DNA of 64,000 nt from Pseudomonas sp. RIT-562 (GTDB lineage: Bacteria > Pseudomonadota > Gammaproteobacteria > Pseudomonadales > Pseudomonadaceae), in assembly GCF_026241895.1 (NCBI RefSeq), contig NZ_JAPJIV010000012.1, forward strand, positions 1-64,000, given 5' to 3'. The notes beneath the pieces are model-generated. The model did not search any database. It was not told the origin of the DNA and was given only the letters and a program-made list of their open reading frames with translations. Below, piece after piece: positions 7,988 to 16,980 of this stretch (positions are counted from its first letter, which is position 1; each line of letters begins with the position of its first letter). The translations under genes were made by a program, and so were the position numbers.

Positions 7988-9125
7988 CAGCGTCCCAGCC
8001 CCGTCAGAAGCACCTCCAGCGCCGATACCGACACCGGCCCCGGCTGCTGATCCAAGTCGCAAAGGGCTGAAATGGGTGTTGCTGTTGATTGTCCTGAGCC
8101 TGGCCTGGTACCTGCTGGCGGATCGCTTCACGCCGTATACGCAGCAGGCGCGAGTCGGCGCCTTTGTGATTCCGGTGGCGGCGGAAGTGGCGGGGCGGGT
8201 CGTTCGAGTCAACGTGCGCAACAATCAGGATGTAAAGGCCGGCGACGTGCTGTTCGAGGTCGATCCCCAGCCTTATCAGATTGCGGTGGATCGAGCGCGA
8301 GCCGATCTTGAATCGACCCGGCGCCAGATCGGTGCCGGCACTGCCGGCATTGCCGCGGCGCAGGCCAATCTGCGCGCGGCCCAGGCCAACGAACTCAAGG
8401 CGCGCCAGGACAATCAACGCCTTGAAGGCTTGTACCGGGACGATCCGGGCACTATCTCGGTGCGCCTGCTGGAAGTCTCCCGGGCCAATCGCGAACAGGC
8501 GGTGAGCCAGGTGGCCGCAGCCCGCGCAGAAGTCCAGCGCGCCCGGGAACAGGAGGGCGGCAGCGAGGAGGAGAACGCGACATTGCGCAGTGCGGCCACG
8601 GCGTTATCCAAAGCCGAACTGGATCTGGCCAACACCCAGGTGCGCGCCCGGTCGTCCGGGTTGATCACCGACCTGCGCACCGATGCCGGCCAGTTTGCCG
8701 CTGCCGGAGGCGCGGTGATGACCCTGATCGCGATCCACGATGTGTGGGTCAGCGCCGACATGACCGAGAACAACCTCGGCCTGGTCCAGGTCGATACGCC
8801 GGTGGCGATCGTCCTCGATGCGCTGCCGGGCGAGGTGTTCGAGGGGCGTGTGCGCAGCGTGGGCTACGGGGTCAGCGTCGGTCAGCCGCCCGCGCCCGGG
8901 ACTTTGCCCAGTGTGCAGAACAGCCGCGACTGGTTGCGCCCGGCACAGCGCTTTCCGGTGATTGTCGAGTTCTCAGCCGAAGCCAAGGAACACTTGCGCG
9001 ACAGTCGCGGGATCCGCGCCGGCGGGCAGGCTGAAGTCATGGCCTTTCCCCGCGAGGGCAATCCGCTAAACCCGCTCGGCCGGATGTTTTTGGGGTTCAT
9101 GAGCTGGCTGTCGTATGTCTACTGA
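7980..9125 (+). CDS. HlyD-family membrane fusion protein of efflux system
   Basis: The 381-residue adaptor has a Pro-rich cytoplasmic tail (1-27), one membrane helix (about 29-47), a biotinyl/lipoyl-like half domain (AGRVVRVNVRNNQDVKAGDV at about 69-88), a coiled-coil hairpin (about 100-200), the second lipoyl half (VRARSSGLITDLRTDAGQ) and a beta-barrel domain. This is the layout of EmrA/AaeA-type adaptors. The start overlaps the end of the outer membrane factor gene, and the stop overlaps the start of the DUF2955 gene, so the three proteins are made together and should form one tripartite pump. Confidence 0.9.
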   Translation: MSDSVPAPSEAPPAPIPTPAPAADPSRKGLKWVLLLIVLSLAWYLLADRFTPYTQQARVGAFVIPVAAEVAGRVVRVNVRNNQDVKAGDVLFEVDPQPYQIAVDRARADLESTRRQIGAGTAGIAAAQANLRAAQANELKARQDNQRLEGLYRDDPGTISVRLLEVSRANREQAVSQVAAARAEVQRAREQEGGSEEENATLRSAATALSKAELDLANTQVRARSSGLITDLRTDAGQFAAAGGAVMTLIAIHDVWVSADMTENNLGLVQVDTPVAIVLDALPGEVFEGRVRSVGYGVSVGQPPAPGTLPSVQNSRDWLRPAQRFPVIVEFSAEAKEHLRDSRGIRAGGQAEVMAFPREGNPLNPLGRMFLGFMSWLSYVY

Positions 9126-10146
9126 ATCCACCATCCGAGCACGGCGCGCGTTGCGCCTGGCCACGGGCACGGCGCTGTGCCTTGCTGCGAGTTTCGGCCT
9201 GGGCCTGCCGATTCCCTTCCTGGCGCCAGTGCTGGCGGTATTGCTGCTGGCGTCGCTGAATCGGCCGCTGCCGTTCAAGGCGGCGCTGGTCCTGGCGCTG
9301 GCGGCGCTGCTGACCACCGGCAGCGGCCTGCTGCTGATTCCGGTGCTGCGCTACTACCCCATCAGCGGCGTGCTGTTGGTTGGCCTCAGTCTGTTTTTGG
9401 TGTTTCGCTTCGGTTTGCGCGGTGGCAACGCGCTTATCGTCACGTTTTTGGTGATCGGGCTGACGATGATTCCGTCAGCCGGAATTGCCGATTTCGGCCT
9501 GGCGGCGGCGGTCATCGGGGCGCTGGTCAAGGGGCTGCTCCTCGCGGTGCTCGCCGTGGGCTGCAGTCACTGGCTGTTTCCCGAACCGCCAGATGCGCCC
9601 CCAGCGCCGACGCCCCCAGGCTTGCCAGCCGAAGAAACCGGACGTGTCGCGCTACGAGCGACGCTGATCGTGCTGCCGACTTTCCTGCTGGCGCTGATCG
9701 ATCCGGCCAGTTACCTGCCGCTGATTCTCAAGGCCGTCGGCCTCGGCCAGCAGAGCTCCACCGCCAGCACCCACAGTGCCGGCCGGGAACTGGTCGGCTC
9801 GACTTTGCTCGGCGGATTGCTGGCGATCCTGTTCTGGTGCGCGTTGAGCCTGTTTGTGCACCTTTGGATGTTTTTCCTGTGGATGCTCCTGTCCGGCCTG
9901 CTGCTGGCGCGCAAACTCTACCGCCTAAGTCCTACCCGCCTGAGCCCGGGCTTCTGGCTCAACAGCCTGATCACCATGATCATTCTGTTGGGCCAGTCGG
10001 TGCAGGACAGCGCCGCAGGCAAAGACGTCTACACGGCATTTGCGATCCGCATGGGACTGTTCATCGGCGTGACGCTGTACGCATGCCTGATGGTCAATCT
10101 GCTGGAGGCGCGGCGACCAACAGCTGTCACCGCCAAGCCCCTGTAG
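9115..10146 (+). CDS. DUF2955 family inner membrane transport protein
   Basis: The 343-residue protein has about ten hydrophobic segments arranged as two groups, with a short cytoplasmic Pro-rich loop (PEPPDAPPAPTPPGLPAEE) near residue 160. It fits the DUF2955 family, which resembles the membrane half of FUSC/aromatic-acid exporters and is always found next to an HlyD adaptor. It overlaps the adaptor gene by 11 bases. As the only inner membrane member of the operon it is presumably the translocating subunit. A dispersed repeat follows directly, with no other terminator seen. Confidence 0.8.
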   Translation: MSTESTIRARRALRLATGTALCLAASFGLGLPIPFLAPVLAVLLLASLNRPLPFKAALVLALAALLTTGSGLLLIPVLRYYPISGVLLVGLSLFLVFRFGLRGGNALIVTFLVIGLTMIPSAGIADFGLAAAVIGALVKGLLLAVLAVGCSHWLFPEPPDAPPAPTPPGLPAEETGRVALRATLIVLPTFLLALIDPASYLPLILKAVGLGQQSSTASTHSAGRELVGSTLLGGLLAILFWCALSLFVHLWMFFLWMLLSGLLLARKLYRLSPTRLSPGFWLNSLITMIILLGQSVQDSAAGKDVYTAFAIRMGLFIGVTLYACLMVNLLEARRPTAVTAKPL

Positions 10147-10190
10147 GAGCTGTCGAGTGAAACGAGGCTGCGATCTTTTGATCGCTACAG
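10143..10190. repeat. Second-family short repeat (AACGAGGCTGCGATCT type)
   Basis: TGTAGGAGCTGTCGAGTG and then AACGAGGCTGCGATCTTTTG follow the DUF2955 stop, and the repeat touches the end of the convergent amidase gene. It matches the copy at 315-362. It may serve as a bidirectional stop between the converging genes. Confidence 0.6.
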
Positions 10191-11885
10191 CGCAGGCGTG
10201 CGCGGCGGGATCATGCGCTTCGAACCGGTAGACTCGAACGCACTGGCCAGGCGCAGCAGCGCTGAGTCGTCATAGGCGCGCCCGGCAAAGGTCAAGCCAA
10301 CCGGCATACCGATGTCCGGCATCACCCCCATCGGTACCGTCACCGTTGGAACGCCCAGGTGGCGGATCGCGAGGTTGCCGTTGGCGACCCATACTCCGTT
10401 ACTCCAGGCGATGTCCGCAGAGTGCGGATCGACGTCGGCGTTGGCCGGGGCCACGTCAGCGACTGTCGGAAACAGCACCGCGTCCAGGCCCAGGCGATCC
10501 ATCCAGTCTTCCAGATCGATACGCCGCGTCTGCTCCAGGCCGCGCAGGCCGTCGGGCACCGTGCTGATCTGATCCCACGGCGTGATACCGCGTTCGGCCA
10601 TGCGCACGTACTCGTCCATCCCCGCCACCAGGTCGCCTTCGCGGTTGGGCAGGGTGCCCGGGTCGTGGGGGAAAATCAGCGGGCCGTCGACATCGACCAG
10701 GCGGTTGAGCTTTGGATCGCCGTTGGCCTGCAGGAAATCATCGAACGCCCAGGCCGTCAGATCCCACAGTTCGTGGTGCAGAAACTCTTTCGACACCAAG
10801 CCCCGGTTGAACACCGTGGGAGCTCCGGGACGATCACCCTCGCAATTGGACACCAGCGGGAAATCCACCTCGACCACTTCGGCACCCGCCGCTTCCAGGG
10901 CCTGGCGCGCCTGTTGCCAAAGCCCGATCACCGAGTCGCGGGTGATGATGCGCTGGCCGGTAGGCCCACCGATGCCCGGCGCTTCAGCGGTGCCAGCCTC
11001 CGGGTCGGCATTGATGTACATGCGCGGCACGCCGAGGCGTTTTCCGGCCAGGGCATCAGCCTTGGCCGCCAGTGCTGGATAGCTCGCGGGACGCACCGAG
11101 GCCACGCTCGGAATCGGTACCCAGGGCTGCATGCGCCACAGATCGCCGCGGGTGTCTGGGTCTTGCGCAACTACCACGTCGAGCACTTCGAGCAGATCCG
11201 CCATGGTCCGGGCGAAAGGCACCACCACGTCCATGGTCGGCGTCAGCGGCCAGTTGCCGCGCACCGAAATCACCCCGCGCGAAGGCGTATAGGCACACAA
11301 GCCGTTGTTCGATGCCGGCCCCCGGCCACTCGACCAGGTTTCTTCGGCCAAACCGAATGCGGCGAAACTGGCCGCCGTCGCAGTACCGGCGCCGTTGGAC
11401 GACCCCGACGCAAAGGGCGCAGTCAGATAGTCGGCGTTGTACGGGCTCTCCGCACGGCCATAAACCCCGCGTTGCATGCCGCCATTAGCCATGGGCGGCA
11501 TGTTGGTCTTGCCCAGGCAGATCGCGCCGGCCGCGCGCAGGCGCTCGATGGTGAACGCATCACGGTATGCCACCAGATCAACAAAGGCCGGGCTGCCGGA
11601 AGCGGCCGTCAGCCCTTTGACCAGGTAACTGTCCTTGGCGGTATAGGGAATGCCATCGAGCGGGCCGAGGGTCTGGCCCTTGGCGCGGCGCTCATCGCAG
11701 GCTTGCGCTTCGGCGAGGGCTTGAGGATTACGCACCACCACAGCGTTCAACGCAGTAGGTGTGTCACTCCCGTCATAGGCATCGACCCTGGCAAGGTAAG
11801 CCTGAACCAGTTCGACTGCGGTGGTCTGGCCCGACTCGAGCGCCGCCCGCAATTGGGCAATGGAAACCTCGGTGACCTCGATCAT
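10185..11885 (-). CDS. Amidase signature family enzyme
   Basis: The 566-residue protein carries the amidase-signature Ser-Ser-Lys arrangement: Lys84 in IPYTAKDSY, Ser162 in the GSSNGAG loop, and Ser186 in the ETWSSGRGPAS segment that aligns with the nucleophile of the canonical GGSIRxPA motif. The signature is looser than in GatA-type enzymes (Asn for Gly in GSSNG, SSG for GGS). The enzyme hydrolyses an amide to acid and ammonia; the substrate is unknown. There is no signal peptide, so it is probably cytoplasmic. It is monocistronic, with a GGACGGGGG stretch before the ATG. Confidence 0.85.
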   Translation of the reverse strand: MIEVTEVSIAQLRAALESGQTTAVELVQAYLARVDAYDGSDTPTALNAVVVRNPQALAEAQACDERRAKGQTLGPLDGIPYTAKDSYLVKGLTAASGSPAFVDLVAYRDAFTIERLRAAGAICLGKTNMPPMANGGMQRGVYGRAESPYNADYLTAPFASGSSNGAGTATAASFAAFGLAEETWSSGRGPASNNGLCAYTPSRGVISVRGNWPLTPTMDVVVPFARTMADLLEVLDVVVAQDPDTRGDLWRMQPWVPIPSVASVRPASYPALAAKADALAGKRLGVPRMYINADPEAGTAEAPGIGGPTGQRIITRDSVIGLWQQARQALEAAGAEVVEVDFPLVSNCEGDRPGAPTVFNRGLVSKEFLHHELWDLTAWAFDDFLQANGDPKLNRLVDVDGPLIFPHDPGTLPNREGDLVAGMDEYVRMAERGITPWDQISTVPDGLRGLEQTRRIDLEDWMDRLGLDAVLFPTVADVAPANADVDPHSADIAWSNGVWVANGNLAIRHLGVPTVTVPMGVMPDIGMPVGLTFAGRAYDDSALLRLASAFESTGSKRMIPPRTPAL

Positions 11886-12066
11886 GCGACTACCCCCGTC
11901 CTTTGCTGGATTGAACCATCACGCTGGATCGGGGCATCACACTTCTCAACTTGGATATTCATATGACTCTCGTTGCACTGCGTTCGCGACAGGGCCAGAG
12001 CTTATCGGCCGAGCGGCCATTTTGCACCAGAGCGGGCGCGCCGCTGGTAAAAAAAGTGCCGAGCCT

Positions 12067-12561
12067 TCAACCCTCGCGACCGTGCGCCGCAGCAGCCAGT
12101 TGCCCGGTATCGACCCGCACGAACACCGAATCGCCCACGGCGGTCAGGACTCCATCGGCAAACACCTCACAAATCACCCGAGTCTTGCGGCCAACGTCGC
12201 CTTCGACCTTGGCGCGCAGGGTCAGCGGCACACCCATGGGCGTCGGCTTGATGAACTTGATGCCCAGGTTGCCAGTGACGCAGTCGATGCGCGGCAGGCT
12301 GTCGGCTGCGCGATTTTCCGCGCGGTAGTGATAGGCCATGGCCGTCCAGTTCGAATGGCAGTCCACCAGCATGGCGATCAACCCACCGTAAACCAGATCG
12401 GGCCAGCCGCAGTACCGGGCATCGGGCAGGTGCTCGGCCATGACATGCATGCCGTCCTCATGCCAGAAGCTCTTGATATGCAGACCATGGGGGTTTTTCC
12501 CGCCACAGCCATAACAAACGCCTTCTGGCGCGGCGCTGTCCTGCAGGGAAATGTCGAGCAT
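12067..12561 (-). CDS. PaaI-type hotdog-fold thioesterase
   Basis: The start MLDISLQDSA at 12561 has AGAGGAA upstream; the longer open frame beyond it (to 12888) is only REP sequence. The 164-residue protein has the CYGCGGKNPHGL N-terminal motif and the hotdog helix motif YGGLIAMLVD (Tyr in place of the usual His before GG), which carries the catalytic Asp. These enzymes hydrolyse acyl-CoA thioesters in the cytoplasm. The family and fold are clear, the substrate is not. Confidence 0.8.
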   Translation of the reverse strand: MLDISLQDSAAPEGVCYGCGGKNPHGLHIKSFWHEDGMHVMAEHLPDARYCGWPDLVYGGLIAMLVDCHSNWTAMAYHYRAENRAADSLPRIDCVTGNLGIKFIKPTPMGVPLTLRAKVEGDVGRKTRVICEVFADGVLTAVGDSVFVRVDTGQLAAAAHGREG

Positions 12562-12617
12562 GGGAGGTTCCTCTTGTTGTTCTGGGAATCTGCCAAGCCT
12601 ATAGGAAATACCTAACC

Positions 12618-13006
12618 CGCAGGAGCCTGGCTTGCCAGCGATGGCGCCCGCAAAATCGCCATCGCCGGCAAGCCAGGCTCCTACGGATTTGTGCCGCACC
12701 CAAATCCCGCATACACCCCGGCACCTGTAGGAGCCTGGCTTGCCAGCGATGACGCCCGCAAAATCGCCATCGCCGGCAAGCCGGACTCCTACGGATTGGC
12801 GCCGCACCCAAATCCCGCGTACACCCGAATCAACCGTAGGAGCCTGGCTTGCCAGCGACGAGGCCCGCAAGATCGCCATCGCCGGCAAGCCGGGCTCCTA
12901 CGGATTTGCGTCGAATCCAATCCCGTGTACACCCTCGGTCATTGTAGGAGTCTGGCTTGCCAGCGATGGCGCCCGCAAGATCGCCACCCCCGGCAAGCCA
13001 GGCTCG
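12618..13006. repeat. Tandem REP array, four units of about 108 bp
   Basis: AGGAGCCTGGCTTGCCAGCG starts at 12621, 12729, 12838 and (with one change) 12946, giving periods of 108, 109 and 108. Each unit pairs this element with an inverted GCCGGCAAGCC.GGCTCCTA partner, then a spacer containing ACCCAAATCCCGC. It lies between the thioesterase promoter and the 3-prime end of the polysaccharide operon, where the first stem-loops could terminate that operon. No gene is supported in it. Confidence 0.9.
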
Positions 13007-13017
13007 ACAAAAAGCGC

Positions 13018-13815
13018 TTACGGCTTCACCACCACCGCCGCATCCGCTAGCCCGCCGCTGTTCACCACCCCATAGGAAACCCGCGGCACACCGCGCATGC
13101 GCTGCTCCAGCAGCTGCGTCAGGGACTCGCCGGGATTCAGGTAGGCGTCGCCGAAATCTGCGCCGATCTGGTTGGGGTGGGCGACGATTTCCAGCACGCC
13201 GTCGGGCGGCATTGGTTCGTTGCGCAGGTCCACCGGCGTGCACACGTAATCGGCGGTGGCGCCGGCCAAGTGCTGCAGGCGAGCGTTGAGCAGCCCTTTG
13301 AACAGGCGCTTGGGCAGGCTGAGGTTTTGCCCCAGGTTGCGTGCCAGGCGCACCGGCACTCCCTGGCGGGCAGCGAAGCGCGCGACGATTTCGCCGATGG
13401 GCCAGATGTTGTGCACGTGCTGGTGGGAGTCCAGGTGGCTGGGGCGCACTCCGTTATCGAGGCAGCGTTGCCATTGCGCTTCCAGTTCCTCCAGTACCGC
13501 CTCGCGATCCTTGCGGCCGAGCCACAGGCGGTGGCGGGGCAGGTTGAGGTCGAACACCCCGGCGTTGTCGCAGAAGTTTGGGCGCGCAAGGATGCCCAGG
13601 CTCAACGGCTGGCCGTAGGTGAGGTTGAAGTGCAGGCCGATGCGCCCGCTCAGCAGCGGATGCTGGGCCATGACGCAGGCGGCTTCGAAGGCCGGCATGT
13701 TGGCCATGGCCGTGGCGGAGCTGATCACACCCGCCTGGAATGCACCGAGGATCACCGCATTTTCGTTGGGGCTGAGCCCGAAATCATCAGCGTTGACTAT
13801 GACTTGGCGTGGCAT
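13018..13815 (-). CDS. ChbG/YdjC-family carbohydrate deacetylase, last gene of the polysaccharide operon
   Basis: The 265-residue protein has the family motifs NADDFG (8-13, metal-binding Asp pair), GLHFNLT (60-66) and HLDSHQHVH (127-135). Together they form the divalent metal site of ChbG-type deacetylases, which remove N-acetyl groups from amino-sugar oligosaccharides, and of HpnK. It overlaps the FemAB-like gene by 29 bases and ends the operon. Without a signal peptide it should act on cytoplasmic or lipid-linked sugar intermediates. This suggests an N-acetylated sugar in the repeat unit, by inference. Confidence 0.85.
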   Translation of the reverse strand: MPRQVIVNADDFGLSPNENAVILGAFQAGVISSATAMANMPAFEAACVMAQHPLLSGRIGLHFNLTYGQPLSLGILARPNFCDNAGVFDLNLPRHRLWLGRKDREAVLEELEAQWQRCLDNGVRPSHLDSHQHVHNIWPIGEIVARFAARQGVPVRLARNLGQNLSLPKRLFKGLLNARLQHLAGATADYVCTPVDLRNEPMPPDGVLEIVAHPNQIGADFGDAYLNPGESLTQLLEQRMRGVPRVSYGVVNSGGLADAAVVVKP

Positions 13816-15058
13816 GTTCGCCCTCCGGTTTGGCTGTGTTCTTGACCTTGGCCGGCTTGGCCGCAGGCACGGGCGTGGCCACGGCGGCCGCCACAGGTTG
13901 CGGCGCTGCTGGTTTGGCGGCCTGGGCGGCGCGTCGGGCTTTCCACTGCTGCAACCTTGGCTTGAGCGCCTGCCAGACTCGCAGCGCCAGGCCCAAGGCG
14001 ATGCCGCTGGGACGCCAGGAATAGAAACTCCAGCGCCAGTGCTCCACGTGCCCGGTCATGCGCTCGTGCAGTTGATGGCTGGAGTTTTCCAGGCTGACTC
14101 GCGACGCATCGATCCAGCGCCAATTGTCATCCAGACCCCAGCGAATCCACTCTTCGAGCAATACCCGGCCGCTGCCCAGGTCGGCGTATTGCGGCAGGAA
14201 GGCCAGGTTGTAATCGTACAACCGACCCTGCTCGAGCAACCCCAGGCGATAGCTGATGCAACGCCCCTCCAGTTCGAGCACCACCACCCGCACCAACCCA
14301 CGGGCGGCGAGGGCCGTGAAGGCTTGATTCATCCATTGGCGGTGGCGCTCATCGGCAAAGATCCCCACCCCTTCATCACCTTTCCAGCTCACCGCCTCGA
14401 CTTCGCTGATCACCTGCAGCAACGCGCCCATGTTCGAGGCATCCGGGGTGATACGCCGTACTTGTGCGCCACAGGCCGCGATGCGTTTGCGCGCGCGGCG
14501 CAGTTTGTAGCGCGGGTCGCCGGAGATTTCCTGGTGGTCGGCCTCGCTGATCAGGTGCACCGGCGCCCGACAACTCAGGCGCCGCTCACCGGTCGAGCTG
14601 TGGGCCAGCCACTGGCTCAATACACCGTCTTCACCGGGCGCTTCGCACAACTCGTTCAATTGCAGCAGGGCGTGCGGCAGCTTGCGGCGAATCTGCGCCA
14701 ATGCCCGGCGCACATCGGCAGCATCCAGCTGGGCGAGCAGCGCCAGGCGGTCGGCCAGGGGATAACCCAGGTGGTGCAGGACTCGACATGGCAGGCCGGC
14801 GAAACGCTCGATGGAGGCCACCAAGGGCAGGCACAACTGCAACTCATCGCCTCGCCAGGCCAGCAGGATATGCACCTGGCATCCGGCAGCCAGCGCCTGT
14901 TCCGAGGCGCACATCCAGGCCAGTGTGTTGAACGGAGTGTGCTGCGCTACCCGCAGGCGCAGGGCTTCATAAGCCGCTGCCGGGAAGTCGGCGGCGCACA
15001 CTGAAGTGCGCCATTCAAATCGTGCGGTCATAGGTTCAGCTCGGTCCATTGCGATCAT
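13787..15058 (-). CDS. FemAB/GNAT-like acyltransferase (Acetyltransf_6 type) of the polysaccharide cluster
   Basis: The 423-residue protein has the double-GNAT layout of FemAB-like proteins often found in exopolysaccharide clusters: an N-terminal half ending near VHLISEADHQEIS, and a C-terminal half with the RHRQWMNQAFTALAARGLVR helix followed by YRLGLLEQGRLYDYNLAFLP and GSGRVLLEEWIRWG. The last 60 residues are basic and Ala/Pro/Lys-rich, probably disordered. The ATG at 15058 overlaps the stop of the glycoside hydrolase gene and has GGAG upstream; ATGs at 15049 and 15028 are alternatives. It likely transfers an acyl or aminoacyl group to the glycan; this is inference. Confidence 0.75.
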   Translation of the reverse strand: MIAMDRAEPMTARFEWRTSVCAADFPAAAYEALRLRVAQHTPFNTLAWMCASEQALAAGCQVHILLAWRGDELQLCLPLVASIERFAGLPCRVLHHLGYPLADRLALLAQLDAADVRRALAQIRRKLPHALLQLNELCEAPGEDGVLSQWLAHSSTGERRLSCRAPVHLISEADHQEISGDPRYKLRRARKRIAACGAQVRRITPDASNMGALLQVISEVEAVSWKGDEGVGIFADERHRQWMNQAFTALAARGLVRVVVLELEGRCISYRLGLLEQGRLYDYNLAFLPQYADLGSGRVLLEEWIRWGLDDNWRWIDASRVSLENSSHQLHERMTGHVEHWRWSFYSWRPSGIALGLALRVWQALKPRLQQWKARRAAQAAKPAAPQPVAAAVATPVPAAKPAKVKNTAKPEGEHATPSHSQR

Positions 15059-16980
15059 GAGGCGCTCCAGCTCAGGGCGAACAAAGTTTCCCCAGGCAGC
15101 TCGAAGCTGATGCGGCCGTCCTGGCATTTGAAGGGTGCTGCTCGGCTGCGATTGTCCGCGCCGAAGTAGAGCAATGCGCCGTTATTGAGCGGGCAGGCCG
15201 TGCCCGCCAGGCTCACCTGTTGAATGCGCGCGCCCTTGTTGACGCCGAACAGGCTGCGCTGCTGGTCGCTGGCCATGGCCAGCGCATCGACTTCGAAGGC
15301 ATCGTTGTCCAGGCGCAGCACGTCACGCAGCCAATGCTGCTGGATGAACTGCTGGGCATAGCCCACCGGCTTGAGCTCGTAGTGCTCTTCGTCGAGCATG
15401 CGCAGCATGCCCTTGGGGTGGTCAGGTTCGTCGGCGGCCTGGAACCAGCCGAGCATTTCCAGCAAGCCGTCCTGGGACGCATTGATCGCCACCGAGGCCC
15501 ACCACAGCGAAGCGTAATGGGTCTCCTGGTCGTAGGGGCTGAGGGCGCCGCCGCTGGACATGTTGGTCTGGTCCAGCAACAAGGCTTTGCGCGGGCGACC
15601 CTGGGCATCCAGCCCGACCAGTTCGGCGGCGCGGCGCACGCTGTCGCGGTAGACCCGGGTGGCCAGCAGGTCGCGGATCATCCATTCGTGCCAGGCTAGC
15701 GCATCGATGCTGTCCCCTGATTCGGCGAGCAGGCGCCGGGCCCAGTCGATGCCGCGCCGGTCGGCGGCGTTATCGATGAACGGGCCGTTGACGAACCGCG
15801 AGCTCGCCGGCATCACAATGCGCACGCCGGCCTTGGCGTTGCCTGGGTCGCTGCGCACCTGGCGGGCCATGCTGTTGAAGATCGCCTGATAGCTTTCGTA
15901 GTTGCGGTAGTTGAGGTTCGGCTCGTCGGCGAATCCGATGTAGTGCGTGCCCTTGCCGCCGAGGGCGCGCGTGGCCGCCAGCCAGGCGTCGAGCCCGGCG
16001 GTGCTGTTGGCGTCGACCCGCAGGTCGGCCACTCGATGCCGCGCGGCCAGCAGGGTGAGGTCCTGGGTCATGCCGAAGCGGTCCTGGAACAGGCGGCGGA
16101 ACTTGTCTTCGTAATGCGGCCGGGTCGCCATGATGTCGACCAGGCTGTAATTGGTACCGGCTTTAAAACCGAGCGTATCGACCAGGGCAAACGTCGACGG
16201 CGGTGGCAAATTGTAGGGCATGGCGACGGCCAGGTTCGGGGTCTTGCCGAGCACTTGCTGGTGCAGGGTCAGGCGGGTCTGGCCGAAATCTTCGCGCAAG
16301 GGTTTGAGTTGCTGCGGGTTCTGGGCAAACAGGTTAGCGCTGCCATCAAGCCAGAACGCCACTTTGCCGCTGCCGCGCAAGTGCAGGCGCCAGACCTGGT
16401 CAGTGGCGGCGACCGGCAACTCGATCTGGTCGAACCGCCAATATTCCGGGTAGGGCTTGAGGGCGAGCGACAGCTGTTTGCCGTCATCCAGCCGTTGCGC
16501 CTGCAGGGCGTCGACACCGCCGTGAAACTTGCCGGCCAGTACCGCGTGTTCACCCGCTGCGACCTTGAAGTACAGCTCGGCGTCCGCCCCAGGTTCGGCA
16601 CTGAAATGCACCTTGGCCGGGGCAAACAGCGCCACCGTGCGCTCGTCGTGTTCAATCGTGTAGCGGCGGAAGCTGTAGCCGGGAATTTCCAGGCGATAAC
16701 TGGCCGAGCTGGGTGCCAGGGGCCAGCGCTGGCTGCCGCTGGTTTCAGTCGCGGCAATCTTGCGTTCGGCCTGCAGTTTGCCCTGGCCGTCGATCAGGTA
16801 CAGCTGTTCTTCGTTGGCCTGCGCCTGCCAGGCCGGCGTCCAGCGCACGGTCAGCGTGTCGGGACTATCGGGTTGCAGATATAAGCTGCCGTCGCGAATT
16901 TGTGCCCAGCGCATGGGGGCGGCGGTCGCATCCAACACCAGACCCAGGCTCAAGCTGACCAGCACCCACAGCCGCTTCAT
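15055..16980 (-). CDS. Secreted glycoside hydrolase (clan-A-like) of the polysaccharide cluster
   Basis: The ATG at 16980 overlaps the stop of the flippase gene (ATGA). The 641-residue protein starts with a signal peptide (about 1-21, ending DATAA). Residues 25-245 are beta-rich, and the rest looks like a TIM barrel with ADEPN at 351-355, where Glu353 is in the position of the clan A acid/base residue. Glu432 (HEWM) or Asp470 could be the partner. PslG of the Psl cluster is a comparable periplasmic hydrolase built into a synthesis operon. The likely role is trimming or releasing the polymer; the exact GH family was not identified. Confidence 0.75.
   Translation of the reverse strand: MKRLWVLVSLSLGLVLDATAAPMRWAQIRDGSLYLQPDSPDTLTVRWTPAWQAQANEEQLYLIDGQGKLQAERKIAATETSGSQRWPLAPSSASYRLEIPGYSFRRYTIEHDERTVALFAPAKVHFSAEPGADAELYFKVAAGEHAVLAGKFHGGVDALQAQRLDDGKQLSLALKPYPEYWRFDQIELPVAATDQVWRLHLRGSGKVAFWLDGSANLFAQNPQQLKPLREDFGQTRLTLHQQVLGKTPNLAVAMPYNLPPPSTFALVDTLGFKAGTNYSLVDIMATRPHYEDKFRRLFQDRFGMTQDLTLLAARHRVADLRVDANSTAGLDAWLAATRALGGKGTHYIGFADEPNLNYRNYESYQAIFNSMARQVRSDPGNAKAGVRIVMPASSRFVNGPFIDNAADRRGIDWARRLLAESGDSIDALAWHEWMIRDLLATRVYRDSVRRAAELVGLDAQGRPRKALLLDQTNMSSGGALSPYDQETHYASLWWASVAINASQDGLLEMLGWFQAADEPDHPKGMLRMLDEEHYELKPVGYAQQFIQQHWLRDVLRLDNDAFEVDALAMASDQQRSLFGVNKGARIQQVSLAGTACPLNNGALLYFGADNRSRAAPFKCQDGRISFELPGETLFALSWSAS

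Noticed and set aside
10359..11966. 535-codon ORF antisense to the amidase
   Set aside because: Shadow of a GC-rich gene; the amidase on the other strand has catalytic residues and normal length, while this frame is rich in His/Arg/Gly without family motifs.
12562..12888. N-terminal extension of the PaaI thioesterase (109 residues)
   Set aside because: It is REP sequence read in frame, with repeats of LAGDGDFAG.IAGKPGS; the good start is at 12561.
12618..13006. CRISPR array
   Set aside because: The periodic units are long (about 108 bp), internally palindromic, with related rather than unique spacers, and no cas gene is present.
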